A stretch of DNA of 64,000 nucleotides from Terriglobia bacterium (GTDB taxonomy: Bacteria; Acidobacteriota; Terriglobia; Terriglobales; Acidobacteriaceae). The translations under genes were made by a program, and so were the position numbers. This document shows positions 57,113-64,000 of this stretch, one piece after another. The notes under the pieces are model-generated. The model did no database searches. It was not told the origin of the DNA and saw nothing but the letters and a program-made list of their open reading frames with translations. How positions within the stretch are numbered: the stretch's first letter is position 1; every line of letters begins with the position of its first letter. Location of the stretch: contig JAIQFT010000012.1 in assembly GCA_020073185.1 (NCBI GenBank), positions 1-64,000 of the forward strand. Reading direction: 5' to 3'.

Positions 57113-59484
57113 GCGGCACCTCCTTTCTTCTCCAGCGCAGCAAGTACGCGGTCGGGGGTGATGGGCAGGAAGGGCACGCGCACGCCGATGGCATTGGCGA
57201 CGGCGTTGGAGATTGCTGCGCCGGGCGAGATCACCGGCGGCTCGCCCAGTCCGATGACGCCGCGCTCGTCGTAGCCGGGGCCGGTCATCATGTGGACGAC
57301 CAGCTCGGGAATGTCGCCGTAACCGGCGAGGCGGTAGAACTGCAGGTTGGGGTTCAACATGCGGCCGGTGGTCGGGTCCATGATTTTTTCTTCGAACAGG
57401 GCGTAGCTGATGCCCATGATCATGGCGCCGTAGCACTGCGATTCGGCGGTCTTGAGGTTGATGACGAGGCCGCAATCCTGCACCGCGACCATCTTGTTGA
57501 TGCGGACGATGCCGGTTTCCACATCCACGGAGACATCGGCCATCTGCGCGCCGCCAACGCCGCTGTTGGTGAGGTCGGGCGGCTTGGACGGGTCGGGATT
57601 CTTGCCATGCGCGGTAACGCCGGTGGCGCCGAGCATGGAGCACGCCTTCTTCCAGGTGACGCTCTTGCCCTGGCTGTCCTTGACGCGGATGGTGCCATAG
57701 AGGGCTTCGAGCTGGTCGGGCGGGACGCCGAGCGTGGGCGCAACTTTGGCGAGCAGTTCGTTGAGCGCGTCGGTAGCGGCGCGGCGCGATTCGGCGGAGA
57801 CGGCGCCGATGGTGGTGGAGCCGCCGGAGCCGCCGTCGTGCGGGAAATTGGTGTCGCCGATCTTGACGGTGATCGCATCCAGCGGCAGGCCGAGGGTTTC
57901 GCCGATGACCATGGCGATGGCGGTGCGCGTGCCCGTGCCCAGATCCTGCGTGCCGCTGCGGTACTCGACGGTGCCGTCGGGATGGATGGTGAGGTCGCCG
58001 GCGCCCTGATGTCCGCGTCCGCCCCAGGTGTGGATGGAGAGGCCGAGGCCCTGCTTCATTGGGCCGGAAGTCTTGTCGCCGCGCGGATGCCAGCGCTTCT
58101 TCCACTGCATGAGCTCGTCGGCTTTCTTGAGCTCGGCTTCGTAAACGTTGGCGCGCGGGGTGAGCGCCAGGTTCTTCAGGAAGACGTCAAAGGGGTCCAT
58201 GCCGAGCCGCGCGGCGAGGTCGTCGATGGCGCACATGGTGAGCACCGCGGCTTGCGGATGGTTGGGCGCTCGCCAAGCGCGCGCGGGGCCGATATTGGTT
58301 GCAATCGAGATGTGCTGTTTCCGCTGATTGGGAATTTCCGTGAAGATGTACGGAATGGGCGGCATATTTCCGCCCAGCGGGCCTCCCGTGCCCCAGGATT
58401 GCGAGTCCCAGGCGGTGATGGCGCCGTCTTTTTTGGCGGCGAGCTTGACGCGCGCGTGCGCCGATGGACGCGCGCCGGCGACTTCCAGTTCGGCGCGCCG
58501 GTCGAGCATGATCTTGACCGGAGCGCCGCCGGCTTTCTTCGACAACTGCGCCGCCGCCAGACTCCAGCGATCGGCGGCGAACTTGCTGCCGAAACCTCCG
58601 CCGACATGCTGCTGCTGGTTGCGAATGTTGGAGGCGGGAATCTGGATGCCAGCGCCAGCCAGAGCTCCCGCAATCTGGTTCGGCATGTCGGAGACACTCT
58701 GCGTCGAGACCTGCGTTTCCAGGTGCTCGGCATCGGGCCAGTGCGCGACCACGCCGTGCGCTTCCAAGCAGCAGTGGGTGATTACCGGTACGCCATAGAG
58801 GCCTGTGCTCGTGACCTCGGCGGACTGGAATGCCTGATCGGGATTTCCAGTCACGTTGGCGGCGGATTTCTTGAAGGGCGAGCGCGTAGTTTCCGGGGGC
58901 TTCTGCGGCGCCGATTGCAGGGCCTTGATGACGTTCTCGCCGACGTTGAAGGAGCGCATGCGTTTGACTAGGTCGTCGGCGACCGGGAAGCTGAGGCCGC
59001 GCTTCTGCACGGTGGCGGCGATCTGCGGCTCCGGCACCTGGTTGCTGAACATGTTGACCAGGTCGTCGAGCGCGAGCGGACCGGTTTCTTCGGCGGCGTC
59101 TTTGGGCTCGGTGGTGTCGTCCACGAAGTGCGGCAAGACGTTGTACTGCACCTTGATGGCGCGCAGGGCGTCCTCGGCGGTGCGCTCGTCAATGGCGGCG
59201 AGGGCGACGATCTCGTCGCCTGCCCAGCGGATTTCCTTGCCATCACCTTGCAGGACTTGAACCGCTTTGACGCCGGGCATGCGCTCGGCGGCGCTGGTGT
59301 CCACGCTGACCACCTTGGCGTGGGCGTGCGGCGAGCGCAGGATGGCGCCGGCCAGCAGGCCCTTGGGATTCTGGTCGTAGGTGTATTTCGCACGCCCCGA
59401 GACTTTGACGGGACCGTCCACTCTAGTCTGGCGCGTTCCGATCAGCGTGCGATGTTGCGCATCGGGCCACTTGTAATCCGCCAT
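57109..59484 (-). CDS. molybdopterin-binding subunit of an aldehyde/xanthine oxidoreductase
   Basis: 791 residues. RVDGPVKVSGRAKYTYDQNP starts the family; QQQHVGGGFGSKFAADRW, the Moco-binding ALDM region (ARAWRAPNHPQAAVLTMCAI) and the active-site-side GLGEPPVISPGAAISNAVAN (catalytic Glu region) are present. It oxidises an aldehyde or heterocycle. It lies between a Tat-signal Fe-S subunit and the FAD subunit, which resembles PaoABC (periplasmic aldehyde oxidase) more than cytoplasmic Xdh. Substrate not determined. The normal length is 700-800. Confidence 0.92.
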   Translation of the reverse strand: MADYKWPDAQHRTLIGTRQTRVDGPVKVSGRAKYTYDQNPKGLLAGAILRSPHAHAKVVSVDTSAAERMPGVKAVQVLQGDGKEIRWAGDEIVALAAIDERTAEDALRAIKVQYNVLPHFVDDTTEPKDAAEETGPLALDDLVNMFSNQVPEPQIAATVQKRGLSFPVADDLVKRMRSFNVGENVIKALQSAPQKPPETTRSPFKKSAANVTGNPDQAFQSAEVTSTGLYGVPVITHCCLEAHGVVAHWPDAEHLETQVSTQSVSDMPNQIAGALAGAGIQIPASNIRNQQQHVGGGFGSKFAADRWSLAAAQLSKKAGGAPVKIMLDRRAELEVAGARPSAHARVKLAAKKDGAITAWDSQSWGTGGPLGGNMPPIPYIFTEIPNQRKQHISIATNIGPARAWRAPNHPQAAVLTMCAIDDLAARLGMDPFDVFLKNLALTPRANVYEAELKKADELMQWKKRWHPRGDKTSGPMKQGLGLSIHTWGGRGHQGAGDLTIHPDGTVEYRSGTQDLGTGTRTAIAMVIGETLGLPLDAITVKIGDTNFPHDGGSGGSTTIGAVSAESRRAATDALNELLAKVAPTLGVPPDQLEALYGTIRVKDSQGKSVTWKKACSMLGATGVTAHGKNPDPSKPPDLTNSGVGGAQMADVSVDVETGIVRINKMVAVQDCGLVINLKTAESQCYGAMIMGISYALFEEKIMDPTTGRMLNPNLQFYRLAGYGDIPELVVHMMTGPGYDERGVIGLGEPPVISPGAAISNAVANAIGVRVPFLPITPDRVLAALEKKGGAA

Positions 59485-59487
59485 GGC

Positions 59488-60105
59488 TCACGCTCCCTTG
59501 TTCCCGGTCATCTGACCGATAGCGCCGCGCATGCCGTAGTAGGTACCACAGCGGCAGTAGTTTCCGCCCAGGCCCTTGACCACCTGCTCGCGACTCGGAT
59601 TGGGGTTGTGCTTCAGCAGGGCGTAGCTGGCCATGACGAAGCCCGGGGTGCAGAAGCCGCACTGCTGGGCATCGTTGGCGACGAAGGCGTGCTGCAAGGG
59701 ATGGAGGGCGTCGCCGCTGGTAATGCCTTCGACCGTGGTGATGCTGTGCCCCTGGGCGTCGATGGCGAGCACGGCGCAGGCGTACACCGGGCGATCGTCG
59801 AGCAGCACGGTGCAGGCGCCGCACTCGGCGCGGTCGCAGACGCGCTTGGCGCCGGTGAGGTCGAAGTTGTCACGCAGGGCGTCGAGCAGCGTGACGCGCG
59901 GCTCCAGATCGGCGCTGTACTTCTTGCCGTTGACCGTGAGCGTGATGGGAGTCTTGCCCGGGCCGTAGACTTTGACCTCTTCGCCGGCAACTTCGAGCAC
60001 GGTGGGGCCGACCACCGCGGGAACCGCCGCAGCGACGGCGGAAATTTTCAGGAACTCGCGGCGGGAGACGCCTTGCTCTTTCACTTTCGGATCATCGTCG
60101 GGCAT
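59488..60105 (-). CDS. Tat-exported 2Fe-2S subunit of the molybdenum hydroxylase
   Basis: 205 residues from ATG 60105, with GGAGG six bases upstream; a longer start at 60291 lacks support. Twin-arginine signal SRREFLKISAVAAAVPAVVG (about 14-33). Two 2Fe-2S clusters: CDRAECGACTVL plus CAV, then CGFCTPG and CRCGTY. Export of the folded holoenzyme through Tat places the whole complex in the periplasm. First gene of the operon. Confidence 0.93.
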   Translation of the reverse strand: MPDDDPKVKEQGVSRREFLKISAVAAAVPAVVGPTVLEVAGEEVKVYGPGKTPITLTVNGKKYSADLEPRVTLLDALRDNFDLTGAKRVCDRAECGACTVLLDDRPVYACAVLAIDAQGHSITTVEGITSGDALHPLQHAFVANDAQQCGFCTPGFVMASYALLKHNPNPSREQVVKGLGGNYCRCGTYYGMRGAIGQMTGNKGA

Positions 60106-60127
60106 GTTTGCCTCCGATGCATAGGGA

Positions 60128-60155
60128 GTCGATGGTGGTTGGTCGATAGCCGTAC
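60128..60155 (+). repeat. heptamer array (GTCGATG family) upstream of the oxidoreductase operon
   Basis: GTCGATG, GTGGTTG, GTCGATA, GCCGTAC. Identical end word GCCGTACGG to the array at 60218. Confidence 0.7.
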
Positions 60156-60217
60156 GGAACCGGCCAGCGGCTGCTGACAAAATGAGAAGTATAAATCGAG
60201 AGGGGGAGGGAAGACCA

Positions 60218-60258
60218 GTCGATGGCTGTTTACCAGTCGATGGTCGTTGGCCGTACGG
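60218..60258 (+). repeat. heptamer array (GTCGATG family) upstream of purU
   Basis: GTCGATG, GCTGTTT, then GTCGATG, GTCGTTG, GCCGTAC, GG. It is a direct copy in style of the array at 60128. Confidence 0.7.
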
Positions 60259-60381
60259 CATCTCCCGGCGGCGGCTCTGTTCTGGCGACAAATGTCATGC
60301 CACCAGTAGAATGCGGACAGTCGAGCGTCCCCGCTGCCCTGCGAAACTGCACGAAGTGTGTCTTTCGTACGGAGAAGAACG

Positions 60382-61239
60382 ATGGAGCACGAAACAGCCG
60401 TACTGCTCATTTCCTGCCCCGACCAGAAGGGCCTTGTAGCCGGTGTTTCGGATTTTATTTACCGTCATGGGGGCAACATCGTCCATGCGGACCAACACAT
60501 TGACCCACAGGAGGGCATCTTCTTTCAGCGAGTGGAGTGGGAGCTAAGCGGCTTCAACCTGGCCAGGGAGGAGATCGGCGATGCTTTCCGAGAGATTGCC
60601 GGGCGCCTGCAAATGCGCTGGCGGCTCCGCTTTTCATCGACCCTGACGCGGGTGGCGATCTTCGTTTCTAAGTACGATCACTGCCTGTTGGACCTGCTGC
60701 ATAGCAGCCGGACCGGCGAGCTGCCCGGCGAGATTGCCGTCGTGGTGAGCAACCATCCGGACCTGGAACCGATTGTCGCCCCACTCGGCATTCCTTTCCA
60801 TGTGTTCCCGATTACTCCGGAAAACAAATGCGCGCAGGAAGAGCAGGAGCTCAAATTACTCACCGAGCTGCGCGTCGACCTGGTGGTGCTGGCGAGATAC
60901 ATGCAAATTCTTACGCCGCATTTCCTGGAAAGCTATCCCAATCTCGTCATTAACATCCATCACTCGTTTCTACCGGCTTTCATCGGCAAGAAACCGTACC
61001 ATCAGGCGTATGAGCGAGGCGTTAAGCTGATCGGCGCCACCAGTCATTATGTGACCGAAGAGCTGGACCAAGGTCCTATCATTGAACAGGATCTTTGCCG
61101 GGTGACGCACCGCGATTCCCTCGACGACTTGCTGCGCAAAGGCCGCGAGTTGGAGAGGAATGTACTCATCCGCTCAGTGCGATGGCATCTATTGCATCGC
61201 GTGCTGCCCTACGGAAGAAAAACCGTTGTGTTTGATTGA
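60382..61239 (+). CDS. purU: formyltetrahydrofolate deformylase
   Basis: 285 residues from ATG 60382 (GGAGAAG upstream). An ACT domain (about 5-80, LLISCPDQKGLVAGVSDFIY) then the formyltransferase-like domain with NIHHSFLPAFIGKKPYHQAY and SHYVTEELDQGPII, including the catalytic Asn/His/Asp set. It hydrolyses 10-formyl-THF to formate and THF, setting the one-carbon balance. A TAGAAT box lies at 60308. Flanked by heptamer arrays on both sides. Confidence 0.95.
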   Translation: MEHETAVLLISCPDQKGLVAGVSDFIYRHGGNIVHADQHIDPQEGIFFQRVEWELSGFNLAREEIGDAFREIAGRLQMRWRLRFSSTLTRVAIFVSKYDHCLLDLLHSSRTGELPGEIAVVVSNHPDLEPIVAPLGIPFHVFPITPENKCAQEEQELKLLTELRVDLVVLARYMQILTPHFLESYPNLVINIHHSFLPAFIGKKPYHQAYERGVKLIGATSHYVTEELDQGPIIEQDLCRVTHRDSLDDLLRKGRELERNVLIRSVRWHLLHRVLPYGRKTVVFD

Positions 61240-61245
61240 TGGGGA

Positions 61246-61280
61246 GTCGATGGTCGATGGCCGCTGATCGATGGCCGCAC
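61246..61280 (+). repeat. heptamer array (GTCGATG family) after purU
   Basis: GTCGATG, GTCGATG, GCCGCTG, ATCGATG, GCCGCAC in perfect register, starting six bases after the purU stop. Confidence 0.75.
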
Positions 61281-61333
61281 GGAGTCCAGCGGCGGTCGCT
61301 AACCAGGAGCGCCGATCCGGGAGGAACGGCCTG

Positions 61334-62029
61334 ATGAGGCGCGAGCCTGAAATCCGGCCATTCAGCGATGCGCCTGCCGACGAGGTTCCAGTTCGCGGCT
61401 TCCTGCACGTTCCCGCAAGTTCTTCCGGTGACGGGCTGGTCCTGACTCACGGCGCCGGGGCAAATTGCCGATCGCCGCTGCTGGTCGCCCTGGCGAGCGC
61501 GTTTTGCGAGGCAGGGATAACGGTGCTCTGCTGCGACCTCCCGTTCCGCCAGTTGCGGCCGCATGGACCGCCGCAACGCGGCAGCGCCAAACGCGACCAA
61601 CGGGGACTGCGCCGGGCAGTCGAGTCGATTCGGCAGATGGTTGCGGGTCGCGTGTTTCTGGGCGGACATTCCTACGGTGGGCGTCAAGGGACGTTGCTGA
61701 CGGCCAGCGCTCCGGGGCTGGCTGATGGACTGCTGTTGCTCTCCTACCCACTGCACCCGCCCAAACGTCAGGATCAACTAAGAACGGCGCATTTTCCAGA
61801 CCTGCACACGCCGGCTCTGTTTGTAAGCGGCACACGCGACGGGTTCGGCGCCATCGAGGAACTGACGGCGGCGCTGAAGCTGATCCCCGCACGCGTGCAG
61901 TTGTTGGCAATCGAGGGTGCGGGGCATGAACTGATGAGCAAGCGGAACGCTGCCGAACTACCGACAGCGGTCAAGAATGCTTTCGCCGAAATGTTCCGGC
62001 GCGCCACAGTGGACGCGAGCTCCAGATAG
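61334..62029 (+). CDS. alpha/beta hydrolase (KANL3/Tex30-like)
   Basis: 231 residues from ATG 61334, with GGAGG about ten bases upstream. LVLTHGAGANCRSPLLVALA, the nucleophile elbow GGHSYGGRQGTLL (Ser) and the His-containing EGAGHELMSKRN form the triad of the KANL3/Tex30 hydrolase family; the acid residue is near SGTRDGFG. Substrate unknown; cytoplasmic. Confidence 0.87.
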   Translation: MRREPEIRPFSDAPADEVPVRGFLHVPASSSGDGLVLTHGAGANCRSPLLVALASAFCEAGITVLCCDLPFRQLRPHGPPQRGSAKRDQRGLRRAVESIRQMVAGRVFLGGHSYGGRQGTLLTASAPGLADGLLLLSYPLHPPKRQDQLRTAHFPDLHTPALFVSGTRDGFGAIEELTAALKLIPARVQLLAIEGAGHELMSKRNAAELPTAVKNAFAEMFRRATVDASSR

Positions 62030-62126
62030 CTGGCGGTGTCGCGCGGCGCCGCCGACCCTCACCCCTCAACTTGCAAGCAACAGCCCAATGGCCGCATAAT
62101 CTCACGCTACATAAGGGGGTGAGTCT

Positions 62127-62846
62127 ATGCGTAGAGTGGCATTGCTGGCTGTCCTTACCCTGCTCGGCATTACCGCCGGTCACACGTCCGCGCCCATGGC
62201 GGACTGGGCGATCAATGCGACCGCGGTTGAGGCCTGCAGTTGTCCTCATTTCTGCATCTGCTATTTCAACTCGCACCCGGCGGCGCACCACGAGAACGGC
62301 AAATCCGGCCACTACTGCAAGTTCAACAACGCTTATAAAGTCAACAAGGGCCATTACGGCAACACCAGTCTGGCGGGCGCCAAGTTCTGGATCACCGGCG
62401 ACCTGGGCAGCGACTTCTCGCATGGCGAGATGGACTGGGCGTTGGTGACATTCGACAAAGCTACTACGCCCAAACAACGCAAGGCGCTGGGCGAGATCCT
62501 GGGCCACATGTTTCCGGTGAAGTGGAAATCGTTCCAGACCGCCGAGGGCGACATCGAGTGGACCGCCGACAAGAACCAGGCGCACGCCAGCATCAATGGC
62601 GGCAAGGTTGCCGAGGTCAAGCTGAAGCGGTTCCAGGGCATGACGAATGAACCTGCCGTGCTGAAGAATGTCAGATACTGGGGAACGCCGCGCAACGACG
62701 GTTTCGTCATGATGCCGAATGAGTTCGAAGCCTATCGGGAAGGCCCGAAGGCGTTCGAGTTCAAACGCACCAACGGATTCATGCTCACCTTCGACATGAC
62801 CTCGAAGGATGTAGCGCCGAAAAAGGGATCATCGATGGGCTACTGA
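62127..62846 (+). CDS. secreted DUF1326 family protein
   Basis: 239 residues with a signal peptide (MRRVALLAVLTLLGITAGHT). The family motif ATAVEACSCPHFCICYF follows, a cluster of four cysteines that may bind metal. Later AKFWITGDLGSDFSHGEMDW is also DUF1326-like. Function unknown. A terminator follows at 62867. Confidence 0.85.
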   Translation: MRRVALLAVLTLLGITAGHTSAPMADWAINATAVEACSCPHFCICYFNSHPAAHHENGKSGHYCKFNNAYKVNKGHYGNTSLAGAKFWITGDLGSDFSHGEMDWALVTFDKATTPKQRKALGEILGHMFPVKWKSFQTAEGDIEWTADKNQAHASINGGKVAEVKLKRFQGMTNEPAVLKNVRYWGTPRNDGFVMMPNEFEAYREGPKAFEFKRTNGFMLTFDMTSKDVAPKKGSSMGY

Positions 62847-62866
62847 GAACCGCGTCTCGTTCGCTT

Positions 62867-62894
62867 GCGCCGGAATGATCCGGCGCTTTTTTTT
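62867..62894 (+). terminator. intrinsic terminator after the DUF1326 gene
   Basis: GCGCCGG (62867-62873) pairs with CCGGCGC (62880-62886), followed by eight T residues. Confidence 0.9.
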
Positions 62895-63100
62895 CGCGCG
62901 CAATGGTACTGCACCCGGACTGCCGGCACGTCACGGTTCGGCCAACGCAGCATAAGGTTTCAAACCCGGCAGCAAGGAGGCTGGGCAATCATCGGGTCAA
63001 GTGCATTATTACTATCCGAACGTACGTACACGAAAGTTACCTTCCCTTGTGTCAATTTTTCCCGGACTCTAGTTGCTAATTCCCTAGAAGGGGATGCGCA

Positions 63101-64000
63101 ATGCTCCTCCCAATCCGGCATGAAAACATGACGGCGCGGCGATGGCCTGTCGTCACGCTGACGCTGATTGTCCTCAACACGCTTGCGTTCCTCCTCACGC
63201 ACTCGACGATCGAGAAGCAAGCAGCGGACCTCGGGCCGGTGAAGGCGCACATCCTGATGCTGGCCGCCTCGCACCCGGAATTGAAGATGCCGGAGGACGC
63301 GCGGCAGTTCGTCACCACCTTCCGCGAACACAATCCCGGCCTGTGGAAGGAACTCCAGCATCCCAGCCGTCAACTTGCGGATGGGTTCGATGTGCGGATG
63401 CGTCTGATGGAGGACGCGGATCCGCTGCAAGCGGAGATGAACTCGCTGGCGAAGCAATACAGCGAGCTGGCCGGGGCCGCGCTGACCGAGCAGTATGCGT
63501 TCGTTCCGGCGCATCCCAAGCCACTGGCGTATATCACCGCGAACTTTCTGCACGGCGGGTGGCTGCACCTGATCGGCAACATGTGGTTCCTGTGGCTGGC
63601 GGGCTTCGTGCTCGAGGACGCGTGGGGCCGGGTCCTGTATTCCGTCGTGTATGTGATCGCCGGCGTCGCCGCGCTGCAGGTTCACGCCTGGGCTAACGCC
63701 GGCAGCCTGGTCCCGACGCTGGGGGCTTCCGGCGCGGTGGCGGCGCTGATGGGTGCCTTCCTGGTGCGCTTCCCCAAGATGCGCATCGAGATGATGTGGC
63801 TGTGGATGTGGATGTTCCGCATTCGCGTTCACCGCTTCAAGGCGCCGGCCTACACGCTGCTGCCGGTGTGGCTGCTGATGGAAGTTTTCTACGGCTCGCT
63901 GTTCGGGAAGATGAGCGGCGTAGCGCACTGGGCGCACGTCGGCGGGTTCGTATTCGGCATGGTGGCGGCGGCGGTCCTGCACTTCACGGGCCTGGAACAG
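63101..64000 (+). CDS. rhomboid-family intramembrane serine protease, partial
   Basis: The frame opens at ATG 63101 (AGAAGGGG upstream) and runs off the right edge, about 300 residues so far. TM1 is VVTLTLIVLNTLAFLLTHST, then an extracytoplasmic loop (about 35-130). The rhomboid core has FLHGGWLHLIGNMWFLWLAG, the catalytic GASGAVAALMG (Ser) and HVGGFVFG (His). It cleaves TM helices within the inner membrane. The C-terminus is not visible. Confidence 0.9.
   Translation, partial: MLLPIRHENMTARRWPVVTLTLIVLNTLAFLLTHSTIEKQAADLGPVKAHILMLAASHPELKMPEDARQFVTTFREHNPGLWKELQHPSRQLADGFDVRMRLMEDADPLQAEMNSLAKQYSELAGAALTEQYAFVPAHPKPLAYITANFLHGGWLHLIGNMWFLWLAGFVLEDAWGRVLYSVVYVIAGVAALQVHAWANAGSLVPTLGASGAVAALMGAFLVRFPKMRIEMMWLWMWMFRIRVHRFKAPAYTLLPVWLLMEVFYGSLFGKMSGVAHWAHVGGFVFGMVAAAVLHFTGLEQ

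Noticed and set aside
56117-58105. 662-residue minus frame covering the FAD subunit and part of the Moco gene
   Set aside because: Its N-terminal half is an out-of-frame read of the Moco subunit (Arg/Pro/His-rich); only the part from 57112 is real.
60295-60498. Minus-strand small frame opposite the purU start
   Set aside because: Antisense to the conserved ACT domain, with no ribosome site.

Overview
The window is high-GC (roughly 60-63%), gene-dense chromosomal DNA with small intergenic gaps. Its gene content points to an Acidobacteriota (Terriglobia/Koribacter-like) soil bacterium: a SpoIVB-type S55 protein, a VWFA-related acidobacterial protein, a CHASE2 cyclase next to a giant FecR protein, a Ser/Thr kinase with TPRs, tandem DUF507 proteins and a one-shell-gene microcompartment locus. 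This placement is inferred from families; no rRNA or tRNA was found.

Layout. 1-4.6 kb: remnant of a phage tail module (partial gene, coiled-coil protein, small protein, a tape-measure gene broken by two frameshifts, an excisionase-like HTH protein), then about 1 kb of apparently non-coding DNA. 5.5-17.7 kb: probable operon of an outer-membrane beta-barrel, a CHASE2-adenylate cyclase and a 2431-residue FecR/CARDB protein. 17.8-22.8 kb: secreted protein, Nudix hydrolase, a candidate minus-strand small RNA, ZIP transporter, two membrane proteins with a histidine-kinase H-box but no ATPase, a short FRP-like protein and a VWFA protein. 23-31 kb: S55 protein, Crp/Fnr regulator, Cys protein, secreted propeller, ICMT-like methyltransferase and a eukaryote-like GT22 mannosyltransferase. 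31-36 kb: LolC/LolD-type transporter and ClpC. 36-41 kb: AraC regulator divergent from a methanethiol methyltransferase (mddA), glutaredoxin, ClC channel and MarR regulator. 41.5-47.4 kb: purB, acetyltransferase, ychF, DUF4149, MoxR ATPase, htpX. 47.6-55.2 kb: Ser/Thr kinase, two DUF507 genes, BMC shell protein, acylating aldehyde dehydrogenase, acidic protein, recJ. 55.2-64 kb: ABM-domain protein, Cys-rich small protein, a three-subunit molybdenum oxidoreductase with a Tat-signal Fe-S subunit, purU, alpha/beta hydrolase, DUF1326 protein and a partial rhomboid protease running off the edge.

The most unusual signal is not a gene. Most intergenic gaps from about 18 kb onward carry short degenerate tandem arrays with a strict period of 7 (sometimes 8, once 6) bases. 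The word differs from site to site. Arrays often come as inverted pairs and commonly abut or overlap start and stop codons; in places they encode the last residues of the neighbouring protein. They resemble the heptanucleotide STRR repeats of cyanobacteria in style. A second notable item is a minus-strand structured RNA candidate (about 19.05-19.34 kb). It has an 18-base match to the complement of the 16S rRNA 3' end, a 15-codon ORF and an intrinsic terminator.
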